Shown here: positions 22,211-36,910 of the stretch, piece after piece
Layout: every line of letters begins with the position of its first letter
Numbering within the stretch: the stretch's first letter is position 1
Assembly: GCF_020382885.2 (NCBI RefSeq)
Contig: NC_058512.1
Coordinates: 9,822,802 to 9,886,801 of the forward strand
DNA: 64,000 nucleotides
Reading direction: 5' to 3'
DNA from: Scatophagus argus
Taxonomy: Eukaryota > Chordata > Actinopteri > Scatophagidae
Made by a program: the position numbers and the translations under genes
The notes under the pieces: generated by a model
The model's database searches: none
What the model was told of the DNA's origin: nothing
What the model saw: the letters and a program-made list of their open reading frames with translations, nothing else

Positions 22211-25200
22211 AACCATAGTGGCATCCTGCTTGTTTTCTGATCACACATTATCTTTTTTTGTCACATTCTTTGAGTTGTCTAATGAAGGCAGATATTGTGT
22301 GGTAGAAGAGTTGACACACTTAATCAACTTTCATGGCTGCACCTGAGATGGGACATAAAGGCAAATACCCGTTTTTTAACCACTTATTTGTACAGAAGAC
22401 AACAAGGCCATCAAGAGGCTTTGATGTTGTTGCTCTCAGGGGCTGTCGCAATCTTGTCCTTATAAAATGCTACTCAGAAATCTGGAGACGAGGAGTCTAA
22501 AGGTATTATCTTTCCAAGAAAGTTCTTGATTTTATCCTCATTCTTCTTTATTCATAGCAGATGAAACAAATTGCTGAGGTAAAATGGAAAAGAAAAGATA
22601 AAAGCTAAAAATACAAGTGCCTGCTACTTCATGTCAGGCTGAGACCCCAATAAACCAGCACAAAAACACGTGAGTTGAATCCTCCACTTCAGGAAGAAAA
22701 ATAGAGTAAGTAGAGTTCATGTGAAAAATGAACCACTTTAATTGTTTATTCATATATGCAATGTCACCTGATCTTAGATTCAAACAGAGATTCATTTTCC
22801 CGAACTTGGGACCAGATGAGCACATGGAAACTGTGAAGGGGGAGCCAGTTTGTGGGCTGATTTCATCACTGTAAACATGTCATCATTTGGACATGTAAAT
22901 GGAAATAGACAGGTCTGAGGCATGCCTATAGATTAGTTCAAGGTTGTGTGGAAGTTGTGCTATGGTTCATAAACTTACACACCAGTGGCTCTATGTTGTC
23001 AGTCATTGCCACTGGCCAAGGTGAGGCCACTGCTAAGCATTTTTTTACACTTACCTTAAAGTTAAACATAATAATGCATTACGGGGATATTTTGTGATGC
23101 TACAGATGACACTGGTGCAGAATTAAACACAAAAGGCCATAGTGGAGTTCAAAATTTATTGAGGAAGAATTAAAGTTGATTTGATCAGTCATAAATTCAG
23201 AAATTTTGAAAGATGTCAAAAAAAAGAAAAGAAAACTGGTTGTCACATGCCAACACACCACACAAACAATACTGCAACCGTGCTGAGACGTGTTCTGCTT
23301 TGCTTTCCTTAGGAAAATGAGAGAATTTAACGTTGTATTGTGTGTTCTTCATGACAGACAGAAAACTAAAACAGACAAAAATACTTTTAAGAGATCCTAA
23401 CTTTCCCCATCTTTAAGCTCTTGTTGTACACTTTTCAGTGGTCTGTCTTTTCATTGCATTCTTGCTGATGAACTTGTTGAAGTGTTAAGCTGCATAAATA
23501 CCTCTTCCAGATCTCCATGGCATCATAGTTGGATTTTTATTTTATTGTCTGCCTTTTGTCCGACTGCCTCTGCTTCTGGCAGTGTTTTCAGACACGCCTC
23601 CATTAGCTCACAGCCCACAGGACTGCAATTCTGTCTGCGTGTGCCTCTGAAAGCATTTCCAAGTGAAGAAAAACACTGAAACTGAGGAATACACATGGAA
23701 AAGATATAACAGGATTTATTTTCGTAGATCTGAGTGGAATAACAGTCAGCTGACTGGCTGTTCCTTGGCTTGTTGCATAATCAAGTGACATTTTTTATTC
23801 AAAGAGAGTCTATACACACCTTAACCAAAATGGAAACTATTAACTCCAAACATTTTGGAGTACTGTCATAAGTTAATAATTTCTCCCAGTTGATCGCTTT
23901 ATTAATCCATCCACATTATATCTGTATGCTCATTTCCTGCAGTGTCAGCCAGGGCAGTCCAGATGTGCTTTTCCCTGCAACCTTCTCAAGTTTTTCCATA
24001 AGATTCTAATAATATGTTCATATGGAGAGAAGTGGGGCATCTTTACCAGGTGTAACAACTGCCTCAACTGCAGCTCAACTTGTCCTTTTGTCAAAGATGT
24101 TCAATCATCCACTCGGCAAACAGCGTCAGTGCTTATGATGGAAAGTATTGAAAGCACTGCAGATATAAAAGCAGAGTACCATTAGACTTATAACACATAT
24201 ACATGAATAAAAGTGAATTCATAGATCCATACATGTATTTTAATGACATGCAACATGTTTGGTTATGATCAGGGTCATCTTTAGTTTCATTGTTAGGACA
24301 AAGTTGTTTTTCAAGTGAAAGGCCCCACATAAACACACACACAGGTGTTTCCAATTTCTCTTGCTGATTGGACCTCTATTCAGGTTGAAGATGGGTGGAG
24401 TCATGCTCAGAATTATATGATCTCACTACACTTTATGCTGTAATAAAAGTCCTGGGCTGTGTCAGACATCCCTCCCTATTCACGACACAGTGAGCTTCAT
24501 TTACTACCCTGCATTTTATGTGAGAATCTGATTTAAATTTAAATGCACTGTATCATTCCCTCACAAATTCCTTTAACAGACATTTCAAACTGCCATAGCA
24601 AAAGCACAGGTGTTACTAATAACAATCACTGTTTTATTTAAGTGTCCCTGAAAGTCCTGAAAGTGTGAGAGTGAGCCAGTATGAACAATAACAGGACCCT
24701 GAAACTGCCATCATTTACACAATTAGTGAACAAATGAGTGGTTTTGGTCACATTCATGAATCTTTCAAAGATTGCCATTGACAAAACTAACAGGAATGTC
24801 AGGGAGATGTCACAGTTTGTACACAACCGCAGAGCCCGGAAAGGAAGTCAAATCTGATGAGCCAAAGTAAGTGAAAACACCAACAGTGGTGTCAGTTGGG
24901 TGATCTGTTGCACACATCTGTTTAAGATGGTAACGCTGGGCCGCTCTGCATTGTTGTTCAGCCTTTAAGCCAGCAGTGGATATGCAAACAGAGCCAAATC
25001 AACATCTGTGCACAAAGAGTGGGATGGGAGGACCATGATACACGCTGCTACAAGTTCTGCTTGGTTACACATCTTTTCTTTTGTACGTTGCCACTCTTTT
25101 CCTTCTGGAACTCTGGCACGCTATCTCAATTCACACACTGCATTGGAAGGCAATATACCGACGTGGTTTGGGATACTAAAAAAAGCTGACATAGTGGCAA

Positions 25201-26750
25201 GCGTTCATTGAAGCAGCATTGCAGCATCTGTAAAAAAGAGCTAATGTTGTCAGGGTCTTTAAGGTTTGTGACATTTTTGCTTTGATCTCTAAAAAGGACT
25301 CAACATATTTTATTTAGCAGTGTACTTACATTATCTGAAATGTTTCCAATAATGTTAAATGTTCCCAAGACTCAGACCCTGCGTACCGTTTCGTCAGTAC
25401 TTAAGTGAATCCAGTTTCCTTCTTGTGCTAACTCATTTTCAAAATACATTTGGTTTAACTTTTGTTTATGGAAACTCATTGCCTCCCAAGACTGTTTTCA
25501 CAGTCTCACAAATAATTTTAAAACCCTCAGGGAAATCTTTAACCTTTATCAAAAGTGTGCTAGCCAGGTAGCTGCACAACCTTTGAATTATTGGTTGTAA
25601 ATAAGAATTACTCTATGTCCTAAAGCACATCAATCTGTGACTGAGCTCAGCATTCAAAAACCTCCTTTGTGCCATGGTCAATCATTCATCATTCCTGATA
25701 AAGCCTCTGGCAATGAGGAAACGAGGATAAAACGGAAAAAAACATCCAATATCGTATCGGTAGACTGCAGTTTGCCATTCTGGCGGTGAAATTAGTCTCA
25801 GGGTGATCTTCCAGAGGTCAGGTTTGTCAGTGTTATATAACCTAAATAGTTCCTGACAGTCAGTCTCACACGCTGCCAAAGATGTCTCTTTTGTTAAAAG
25901 AGCTTCTCATAAGCAGCTTTACGGATTAAGGAGGTCTCAGGTTGTCTAAATTTGGGATTTAATCCCACGTTGATCATTTTTAACCAAAATATTCAAGATC
26001 AGGAAGATGTAACTTGTATTTCATTATAGATTTTTCAAAGATATGTTATTAATATTGGCAGGTTGTCCACCAATCAGAAGGTTGGTGGTTCAATCCCATC
26101 GCTGCAATGAGTGTTGTTTGAATGGCTATATAAAAGTACTATATAAATAGTGACAGTGAAAATTGCACCAAAGCAAATATGTGTATTTCCTAAAAAGTCA
26201 GAGGCAGTTAATTGTCCTTCAGTAGAAATCAATCATCTAATGCAACATGATGTAGACCATATGTTTCTGTGATTTAATGAATATTAATTCGCAAAATATA
26301 CAAACTTGCATGTATAAAACACATGACACAGTTGCTGAGCCACTGGATCTTCTGCCCTTTAAACTTATGATTATTGTTTTTCATTGCACAAAGCACATTG
26401 CAGTGCTTGGCCAATTTGTCTGACTTGATATTAGGAAGAAATCTTCTGGAAAAAAAAAGCATAGCTCAAATAGCATTTAATAGCCAAAGCTTTGCTTGCT
26501 ACACTAAATATTCACTTTTTAGACTTTAAAAAAAAGTCTGAGTTGATGGCACATCATATGTGAGCCGCTTGTTGAGGAACACAGGTGTAATTGCTTAAAG
26601 TTTTGAATCACCAGCGTTACAGTCACTTTAATTTTCACTCTGTTTGAACTTAATTAAACAGAGGCACAGTGAGAAGGTCTTGTCAGGTTTCCATCCTGAG
26701 CTTGGAATCTTCCTCCTCCTCCTCCTCAGCTTTTTGGTTCTTCATTGTCA
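22211..26750. other. Tail-to-tail intergenic region with antxr1 3'UTR
   Basis: AT-rich with no exon I can support. Part must be antxr1 3' untranslated sequence. Minus-strand AATAAA signals (TTTATT on plus) occur at 24633-24638 and 23155-23160, which would give a 3'UTR of about 2.1 or 3.6 kb. A SINE-like fragment lies at 26060-26150. The short open frames have no recognisable family. Confidence 0.35.
26060..26150 (+). mobile_element. Truncated tRNA-derived SINE remnant
   Basis: Contains a B-box-like GGTTCAATCCC preceded by AGAAGGTTGGT and followed by a tail TGGCTATATAAAAGTACTAT. This is the pattern of common fish SINEs whose copies read like 'add a note of the tRNA B box, then a CTATATAA tail'. 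The A-box end is missing or degraded. Confidence 0.45.
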
Positions 26751-29700
26751 TCAGTGATTCTCATGATTGGGTCGTGGAGGAGGGCGTGATGGAGGGGGAG
26801 CTCTACATGGGGGTGGACCCTGGGGTGGAGGTGGTAGGGGTCCAGTTGGAGACGGGGGTGCAGAGACTGGGCTCACACTGGCTGGAGGGAGGGCCCTGTT
26901 TGGAGGTGGTGTATACATGGGAGGGGTAGGAGAGGAAGGGGGAGGAGTAGATGGAAGAGGGGGGAGTGTCGAAGTTGGCGAAGGTGGCAAATGGAAGAGG
27001 TGACCGTCATCTGATGGACGACGCTGGTATGTGTGGGGCAAGGTGTAGACGGGAGTGGAGGAATGGTTGTAGATGGGATAGCGAGGAGCAGGGTAGGATT
27101 TGCTTCGGGTGAAGTTTATGCACTTGCCCTGTAATACAGAAAAACAAGTTGGTTCAGTGCACGATAAAGTCCTCACAAGCTGCTGTAGAGCCTTGTTTTT
27201 GTTTCGAAACTTTCTAAAACTTGTGCAATGAGAGATGTAAAGAAAAGTTAAGACAAGAAAATGCAGTATATATTTAAAAAATCCTGAATCTGCTGTGGCA
27301 CAGGAATTGTCGGGTTTGGATAGGTACAACTTTCGACAGATGGAAAGAGGAAATTCCTCTTTTAGTGAGTGTCATGGAAGGAAACAACATTTCTGCCAGC
27401 CCAGCCATACTGATGCTGGGAGCTGGAGGAGGCAGGCAGCATCTACTCCTGATGACTTCTGCAGAGAGAAGCATTTCTCCACGATTCAAGTTTCACTTTC
27501 GTCCACTCACTCTGCCACTTGAGGGTTTCCTTGAAGTCGACATTCTCAAGACCTGGTGTTTTGACTTTTTAAAAATTTGTATTCCTTTATAAATATCATA
27601 CAGATATTTGAAGTTGGTCTCCGCTGTGCTTTTTGATTCAAACGTCCCTCATCCTTCATTTCCAAAGGTCGTGAATTTAAGCTGGCAAATTCTTAAGGGT
27701 CTGTCTGCCAAAAGTTGACACAGTTGGTTCAGAATCTCATTAATTGCTTTGTTTTGAAAGAATGTGTGTTTGTCTTTCAGCTGTAAAGAGTTGATGCTGT
27801 TTTTCATTTCTCCATGGAGGAAGTCATAGCATCACGCCTCGACTTTCTGTTAATCCGTCATCTCTGGCTTGTCTCACCTTGTCTCCAGGATGAGGTCGCA
27901 TCACAGACACTCTGTCGTAGCCTTTTCTCAGGAAAACACACAAAGCATCCAGTTTTCCCTGTAGAAAGATGATCACAGATCACAGTATAAATAAGAAAAG
28001 CCGTATGATCTCTGATATCGACCAGGATATGACGCAATTTGTGAGTACTGGCCAGCAGTGTAGCAAAAACAATCTTTTAAAAGGTTGAGTTAACCAACAA
28101 GCAAAGTTTGCGTGCTTATTTGTGACCCTGCCAGACTGTATGTGCTCCACTTTAAGCTTCAGATGTCACTCTTTGATTCTTACATCGGAAGCTTTATATG
28201 GTAGAGATCCAGATAAACAAAGAATGTACTTTGTCAGGAATAACACCAGCTCAACAGATTCCATATTCAGGGGGTTAGCTCAGTTCATGTCTGGTTCTTA
28301 TTACCATCCATCCAGCTTATTAATATGCTTGGAAACTACTTTTATTAACTATTGCCTGGTAACATATCACTCCCAGAAACACATTTTTTGGGGGGGGGTT
28401 ATGGTGTATAGACACAAGTCAGAAGTAAAATTTTAAAACACCTATAACATTATTACATGCTATATGTTTACATTATGTAGTCCATGACGTAAAACATTTA
28501 GTCAAGCTGATGACTGTTATATGAAATCTGTGTAAACTGAGGAGGACCATGAGATGTGGTTTAGAGTCTGTGAAAAGCTGCTCTGAACTAAGCTTTTGTT
28601 CATCAAAATATCATAGTTAATAGGAATTTGAATGCCAAAACCATGACATGAACAGACATCGGGTCTCAAATGTCAGAATCAGAAATAAGAGTTAACATGC
28701 ACAGACTCCCCAACAGTCCTGTGTGAATCATGAACTGAATTAATTAATGGCACAATTAAAATGAAAGGAAAAAAGTGAGTAACTGAGTGAGTACCTTGAT
28801 AGGAGAGTACCACTTCTGAGGGCGGGTGGTTTTGTGCATGGTGTAGTAAGGCCGTGGCGGATCGAACTCCTCCCCGGGCATCACAACTCGGGCGTTCTTA
28901 GCTTTTTCCAGTTTGGCACCTTCTTCGGTTGAGCCTTTATCGCCCCATCTGACCTGAACAAAAGAGGAAGCTTTCAGCACTGTGCTGCCATCAGCTACAC
29001 AATATGAGGCATTCATTCTTATGTTTCAAAATACAAATACTGCTGATTATCAACCATAATGTTTGGTGACAGAAGCCAAGAGCAGCATTAATGTTTATAG
29101 CATGTTTACATGGAATTTAATTAAAACCAGTCCCCTAAAATCCACAAGAAAACAGAAGCTGGACGCAGAGTTTTATTGTGTCATCTTATTTTCCAAAGTA
29201 GGCTTTCAGTTTTGGGATTTTCCCTAATCTTCTCAGATAACACATAGCAGTTACCTTTAAATTTATTTTATTGAATTAAACACCAAAATTTAGCGAAAGA
29301 CCTTCTGCCACAGGTGGTCTGCCCTCTCAAAGGTGAGGAATGTTTCACTAAAAACTTTTCTTCATGTTTTTTTGGCCACATGATTGTGTTCATGCTCCGA
29401 AAGTGACTAAGTTAATTCAAGGGTCAAGAATGACTCACCACATTAAGAATGAAACAAGTATTGTCAAAGCCAGTTCATTGCTCAGATTCCCATGCAGCTG
29501 CCTCATACAAGCCATGAAGGCTTTCACTTGGCAGAGAAAGCAGTTTAATGAAGTTGTGCATGTTTTTCATTGCTTTGTTTGGAAGCTGTATGCTGCTTTA
29601 AGTTCACGGCACAGTCTTATCAGACTGTGTTGCCAGTCTGTAAACCCTTTATGCTGAGAGGGTGACTTCTCTTCTGTTGATCTTCTTCCTCTTAGAGCCA

Positions 29701-32700
29701 CAGACACAACTAGTCCCTCTTGACCTGTGGACATCTCAGTATAATTTCTGTTGTTCACCTCATACTCAACTGACAGCACTTCTCGGATATCATGCAGCAC
29801 AGAGCTTGGACTGCCTCTGAAATCTCCTGACGTCATGACTCTGAACTTTTCTTTCCACTGCTTGCCTTTTCATTCTTTTCCTCATAGAAATTCAGATGGC
29901 AGGCACAGAGGGGTTTGCTGAAAACCACAAAGGAATCATGCAGGATTGCATTCGTACACATCCTCATCCACAGTTCTTAAAGCAGTCTGAATTTTAGCTT
30001 CTAGCTTTTTAGCAAAACACTTGGTAGATTTGTCGTCTCTGCAGTTTACTGGCCAAATGGCCTAATCCCAGCTCGGCGCTAAAAACTAGTCACAACAATA
30101 AAGTGACTCAGTCTCTTCCAGTATGGATTTGCACACTCATCACTTTAAAGGAATGAGTTGCTTCCTGTTTCCTTTTGTATTCCTGCTGTATTGTGTTTGA
30201 TCTCAACTTTTAAGTGCTCCAAATTGGCTGAGTGCAAGATTGAAGATTGCCACGTGTTTCGTCTACAAGCAGTGCCACAGTGGTTTCAATTTTGGTATGC
30301 ATCTTATCTTGATACTGTTGACACTCTTTTACTAAGTGACAGTTATCTTGGCCTGTTTATGTTACTAGTATTAACTGTTCTAACATGTACTGCTCTTTCA
30401 AATCAAAGAAAGGAAACTGAAATGAATCACACTTGTGGTAATTCCTTAATTATTCTCCAGCTCTTTTAGATTAATTTAAACTTAATGACCCTGAATGTGA
30501 TGAATAATTTTCACAACATATCCATTTTCACATAAATATAATAAGTCTTGGTATACTTAACAAGTTTCAGTACATCTGCATGATAAGTATTGCATATTAA
30601 TTTACTTGCTATCTTGTTGCCTATCACTCTTTCTACCTCCATTCTCTTGATGCCTCCGACTCCACGCCCTCCGTAATACGAAGCATCCACTGTGGGCCAC
30701 CTCTTCTTGGGAAAGCCATCCTCGTCATCCTAAAGAGGAAGGCACATAGACAACACTACAGCAGATGTGTTGAAAAGGAGATAGTATTGGTGTCAAGAAT
30801 TTTGACATTTTATCATGACGAACTAAAGAAAAAATACCACTTACAGAGTTCTCCTCTATTACAGGTGGAGGTGGCTCATGAATGACCTGCAGAAAAAAAA
30901 AAAAAAAGAAGTATGTATGGTAAGCACCAAAGGATGGCTGGTGTGTTGTAACATAAACACATTTGCCATTGAATGTTCTGAGAGGATTGGCTGCCATACC
31001 ACGGTGCAGCAGAGAGGCCAGAACCACCACAGCAGAGCGATGGTGAGCAGGAGCATCAGGATGAGCAGAGCTATGGCCACAAAGGTCCCATCAGACTGGA
31101 AGTGAAAAGAGACACAAGGACTGATTTCTATCTGGGTAAAATGACAAACACACCACATAAAAGAAGACCTACAGGTAATTATAATATATACCCTACCTCA
31201 CCAAACCTTTATAACCAACCACCACCACCAAAACTTTCTGTAAAAAATAAAGAATTCTAACATTTTGCCAGGATTGAGGCCACAAATTAAAGGCTGCAAA
31301 CTGATGCAGAAGGTCAAGCTGTTGCAGCTGCAGATGTGTGATAGCAGCTTTGGACTTTTATTCAAAGATAAACTGAAAGAAAAGGCTACAGGACCCAGGA
31401 GTTGTTGATGATGTTATGACTCCATATGGCTGATGTACGGGTTCATCTTTTTAGTGTTATGTTGTTCCTCATTGCACTTACACAGGTGACTGCAGTGATT
31501 GTGACAGAGCTTGATATGAAGCTCAGGCCATTATTCATGCTGACGTGGAGCGTGGCAGACCTGTTGAAATGGTAGGAGAGTGAATGAGAGTGATGATAAT
31601 TTGTTTCATGTTGTTAAAAATGAAAAAGAATATCTGTTGTTTCTATTTTGGGGGAAAGTCTTACAAAATTTGCTGTGCATAGTAATGAGAAGTTAAGTTA
31701 TGAGAAGCGCAATGTTGTTAGTTTGCAGTTTTATAAAAAGTTTCTTTTTCAATCTGCTCAGTCCCAGCAGTAAGAACTTACGTTCCCACTTTTTCCAGAA
31801 CAGGAGCTGGGCACAGAAGGTAGATATCTCTTACCACCAAAGGTCTTTTCACTGTGGAAATAGAATTAACATGAGAATTTGCATTAAGATATGCTGGTAT
31901 GAGTGTATACTGTACATCATAAGATAAATAACAAGCTAGGTCAGGATCATTGGTGAAAGAAAGTCGTGAAAGTGATGCAAATAGGAAAAGTTTACTTGAC
32001 TTTTGTCTGCCAGTCTTGAAACCTCAGTAGATTCAAGCCTCAAAATATTCTTTTTGTTATTAAATTCCTGGACTTCCTCTCCTTATGGAAAATGAAGCAA
32101 ATGAGGGAGGGTTGTGGTGTATTTACCCTGGCTGAGTGAGTGTCTAGTGTGTGCAAAGACAGTGCTCTTGGCTGATGAGATCCACATTCCCCTTAAGACA
32201 TCTGAGAGGCACTGAGTGTTAAACCAGCTGATTCAAAGCAGGGAAAGCTGCTTCTGATGGTTTTCGGGGGGAGGACAGGGATTTAAATCATTGTGAGCCA
32301 CAAAGAGCTGCTCTCCCCCACCCATCCCCAGTTGTGTTGGCTAAAACAAACTTGGCACGATGACATAAATGGCTCCTGCATGGAATCACAAAACTGCTGC
32401 TTTTCTGTTCTGTCTATTAATAGTTGGATGAATTTTATGTGATGTTTGGATTCACACACCTACAACACTGTTGTCTTTTGTCGATCACTTCACAATATAA
32501 TGCTCTACTCATTTACACACATTTTTAGAGTCCTCTGTAAAGACTAAAGGGTGTGGTTCAAGTACTGTACCACTTTGTATGCAAAATGTCTTAAGAATGA
32601 CATAGCAGGCTGAATACAGGTGTTCCTCACCCCATGCTTTTGTGTAATATTCACCATGAAAACAGCAACATGTCTGGGCAGAACCAGGCTAGCTTAGATA

Positions 32701-35700
32701 ACTAGCTTCATATTTACCTTAAAGACATGAGAGAGCGTGTCCTCTCAACCTGTCCTATATTCATTCTCCTGTTTTGGTCTCCACCAGTTCATGATAAAAG
32801 AATCTGACTCTTAAGCCGCCTAAAGCACCACTTTGTTCATCAGCTAGTTGCTAACTTTGTCTGATGTTCAGTGCTGGACAGGCAGCACTGTGAGCCATAA
32901 AACCAAAGCAATGAAATGACGCTAAGATATGTGTCTTCCCAGAAAAGTTTCAAGAATTTCCCTCCAGGGATTAATAAAGGAATTCTGATTCCCAGAACTA
33001 AAGTTAGCCAATGAAAACCTTCGGGTGCATACTTACTCAAAGTCACTGTGTCATTGATGCGAAAGCTGCAGAGAACTTTCTGCACATCTCGGGCATGAAG
33101 GAAACCATTTCCTTTGACTACCACCTGGAAAGATTCTGAAATGGGATTAAATTGACCATTTATATAATTTTTAATCAGAGCTGACCATGAGTAATTTTGG
33201 ATAAGTTTGGGTAGAGTCACAATATATAAATCAGAATATGAGCTTGCAGTTCTATATCCAAACTACGTATAATATAAATTACAGGTATTTGTATGGTGTG
33301 TGCAATGCTTTTGTTATTTATGTTTTTTCTTCTATGGTTGTGCCTCTTTACCGCCTTCACAGATGCTGGAGGGCTCTACAGCCAGGATCTCAATGCAGGA
33401 TCTCTTCAGGATCTGAAAAAATAAAAATAAAAATGAAGGCACATTAGGCATTTAATCAGGAACCTGTTTTTTTTTGTGATAATCTGGTTTCGAGCTCATG
33501 TCTTTCCTACCGAGTCAATGACCCCCTGTAACGCCTCAAATCCATCATTCACAGGGAAGACATGGTCCTTACTGTCAGCTATTGTTGAAAGCTGTCAAGA
33601 AATATGACTCAGTTATCTCGAATGGCTTATTGTTTGAATTATTAGCAAATTCCTCTGCTGATTAACTTTTTCCTTGGTTGACAGACTTATTTACCTGAGT
33701 TTCATTGAAGTCTTTCACTCCAACACAGTACACAGTGGCACCTAACTGGCGTGCTCTGCTGGCCTGAACAAGACATTAAACAAACAACAAATAAGCTACA
33801 GCGCCCACTAAACCTCGGCAGGGAGACTGCTCTCTATGGGCCGAAACTTCAATGCTTTTTCCATTTGTGGTTGTGCCTTCATCAAGAAGATATTAACTCT
33901 CTATTGAGTATTGACTCATTAATAGTACATTAATATGATGTTTAAGTTATGCACCATTAAGCCTAACTGTTTCTCATATCACCTCTCTTTGGGCCAAGTC
34001 AAACTGATTCTCTCTCAGTTCACCGTCCGTCAGGGCGATGATGACACTGGCTGTCCGGTAGCCTGAAAGGCAGAACGAGAAAATACAATGCTCCAGTGGA
34101 ACTTATTTTCTAAATTAAAATCTTTTTTTTTTTTTAATCAAAATAATATTCAACTTGAGCCATTTAGAAAAAAATATTCTCAATATAATTTTCATGTGAT
34201 GGAGAAAGCAGCTGTGTTTCTTTGTTGGTATTTCTTTCTTCGTATGATGATTCCTCCACCAGTTTGAACTGATGAATGGATAAAGACTTCACGAGTAGGA
34301 GAAATGATTAAGTGTTAAAAGGGAAAAAGTTCTTCTCACCATCTCCAGTCCCGTAGTATATTTGCTCACTGGCCTGAGGGAGAAATTTGGAGGCATCAGT
34401 GGCCATAAATTGAAATGAGCTTCACCTTTAAAGGTTAGATGCCATGCCGTTGGGTATTCAGGATCAGTTTCCCACAGACTTAACAGATGACTTACTCTTT
34501 GAAAACCTCTGTGCATGAAGGTGTCTCCACCTGGCTGCACCATTCTCAGCTCCTCCAGTCCAGCTCGAATCTGATCTCTGATCAGTGGGTGTTCCAGAGA
34601 ACAAAGATGTACATTAATTGAGATGAAATGAGACAACACAGATTAAATTCAGCTAAATATAAGAAAATACAACAGACAAGCAAATAAAGTCATAAGACAC
34701 GTGAGTGAAGCTGTGTATATTTGAACCTGTCTTCTGTTAGTGCCATGAGAGTCCTTCCTTCTGTTGAAAATACAATGAAGGACATACGCAGCTGAGGACT
34801 GGAAAAAAGAAAAGAGGCGGCAGTCAGGCAGCTGTGACGTGTTTTACTCTTTTTCTCTTCTTCTTCTTCTGATGTTTCTTTGTGGACCTACCTAATAAAC
34901 TTGTGAGCCAGGTGGTCAACAAAGTAAAAGATCTCATTCCAGTGATGTTGCACACTGCCAGACCTGAGAAGAAGATTCAAGACAGACCAATCGGTTTGTT
35001 GTTTCATGAAAATAATGTTGTGCAACAGCTCAAAACCCAAACACGTTGAATTCACTATGATGTATTTTTACTGATAGTAATTTACTGATGATAAAGTAAT
35101 CTGCTAGTCCCTTCAATTCTCATGTAAACAGCACAAAGTGAAATACTTCAATCGAACGTCCTACACAAAAGACCAAACTAGTTTCCCTTGTGGTTTCAAG
35201 TTGCTGATATGCAATTCTGATTTGCTTTGCTTTGCTTGTTTGCTGTTGTCTATGTGCCATGAACTATCATTTTATGTATTGTACATATAATGAATAAACC
35301 CATTAATGTATTCACAGTGAAGTTTCCCACAGAGAGGCCACTGAGTCTTTGTGTTTCCTTTCAGTGCCAATGCTTAAAATTTCCACTTTTTCTCATGTGG
35401 CTTCACAGCTCATTTTGAAATACGAAACAATAGCTACAGTGCCACATCATTTTCTCAGATGAGCTTCGTGTCAGGTCCTGATCTTGAAAAAAACCAACAA
35501 AAGTGCAGAAGTCAGTAACTTAATAGAACTGTGAGGCAAAATATGCAAAATCTCTGCACCCTCTTGTCATGCTGCACTGCCTCTCTTCTTGTACTCCCTC
35601 CCTTATGTTTTCATTTATCCTGTGTTGTGAGTCCCAGTGCACAGACAGCCAAACACTCTGGATCTTTGGAACATCTGGCTCTAATGGAGAAAGGGCTCTG

Positions 35701-36910
35701 AAGCGGAGAGAGCTGAGGCTGGGACTAGATGTGGGCTCCTGTTGGTGAAACGTGGCCGCAGTCTGACAACAGCTTGAATCCCTGCGGTGCACTTTATCAT
35801 AAAGGTGCATGCATAAGCACTTCGCAAATGATTCATCACTGTGTAAACCTGCTTTCTGTCCATTCTTTTTAGTTGCTTGTGCTGAATGTTGGCTATGTCC
35901 TGGCCTACAAAACAACAGCACATGACTCGACACGACCTGTTTAGGAACTGCTTCATGACAGTTTAATGGACAGCTTAATTTAACCTTTATGATTGCACTG
36001 AAGCCTCTCCATTTTGATAATTAATTCATTGTTTAAGTCATTTGCAAGAAGAACGTGCCAGCAGATGTTTGACTCCAGCTTCTCCAGTGTGATGAGACAA
36101 GACAAGTGCTGATGTCAGCTGTGACTCAGTGGGCATTTTTTCATTTTATGGATTCAACTACTAACAGATTATTTGAGAAAATAATCATCAGATTAATCAG
36201 TAACAAAAATAATTTGTTGCAGTCCTGGCAGAATGACACTGAATTTCAGTGTTATTGATTGGTCTACTCCTCAGCTTCAGCAAATGGAAAATGATGGAGT
36301 AATGAAAATGTTGCAGTGGATACACACCACACACTGTACCGCAAGATCTGTGGACTGAATGTTTTTGAGTTTACCTTTGACAAACCAGTCAAGCATGTGA
36401 CCTTAAGCAGAAAGAGCTGGAGAGATGACATTTCAAAAATAAACATACATGATATCCACACATGCTTTTCTCTGGAAGTTATGATTTGAAGTCACTCACA
36501 GATTTATTTTGTCTGTACCAAAATCTGCCTTATTTTGATTTTACACCAGATAAACACCAGAAAAACCAATGCTTACAACCAACAGCTTAAAAGCTGCCCA
36601 TTTTTTCTACATTAGCATGTACTTTTTGTGCAAGTAACCCATTAATTCCACTCTGATCTTACATTTTTCCACCTGCATCTTCAGAACAAACTCACATGAG
36701 TCATGCATCGAAAATGACAAGACTTCCTCTGTTAAGTAATAGTAGTAGCACTCACTTGTCCAAAACAAAGTATAGGTCAAATCCTCCATAGCAGGATGAC
36801 CCTGCCTCCCTCCTGTCATGGATCTGTCCTGCACTGCCGGCCACCAGGACTGCCACCAGCATGCCCAGTTCCACACCAAGCAGGACCTGCCTGCACCAGC
36901 ACTGGGACAT
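26751..36910 (-). CDS. antxr1: Anthrax toxin receptor 1 (TEM8) orthologue, 18 coding exons
   Basis: Single-pass cell-surface receptor of endothelium and matrix-producing cells. It binds collagen and links it to actin. Coding exons, 5' to 3' on the minus strand: 36910-36756, 34963-34892, 34798-34727, 34577-34496, 34373-34340, 34062-33983, 33763-33695, 33591-33511, 33412-33352, 33135-33037, 31851-31782, 31560-31482, 31095-31000, 30886-30845, 30729-30637, 28953-28795, 27958-27878 and 27128-26751. They join in phase to 600 residues; human is about 564. The signal peptide is about residues 1-28. The von Willebrand A domain has an intact metal-binding MIDAS (DKSGS 51-55, Thr119, Asp151). The IPT-like region includes [12 protein letters not shown]. 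The membrane segment, about 324-341, is followed by [12 protein letters not shown]. The conserved cytosolic block has [16 protein letters not shown] and KWYSPIK, and the tail is Pro-rich. CINFTRSK and the Pro-rich end identify ANTXR1 rather than ANTXR2. An upstream in-frame ATG (36961) exists; 36910 was chosen because a signal peptide follows directly. Confidence 0.95.
32667..32760. repeat. Fragment of dispersed fish repeat (family A)
   Basis: AACCAGGCTAGCTTAGATAACTAGCTTCATATTTACC followed by AAAGACATGAGAGAG matches part of the dispersed repeat seen again at 37685-37905, 38236-38530 and 48672-48895. It lies in antxr1 intron 10. Confidence 0.5.

Noticed and set aside
26669..27003. Plus-strand open frames rich in Gly and Glu
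   Set aside because: They are antisense shadows of the Pro-rich antxr1 tail exon.
35520..35933. Minus-strand open frame of 137 codons
   Set aside because: It lies inside antxr1 intron 1, has no recognisable domain or start context, and its composition looks like translated non-coding DNA.
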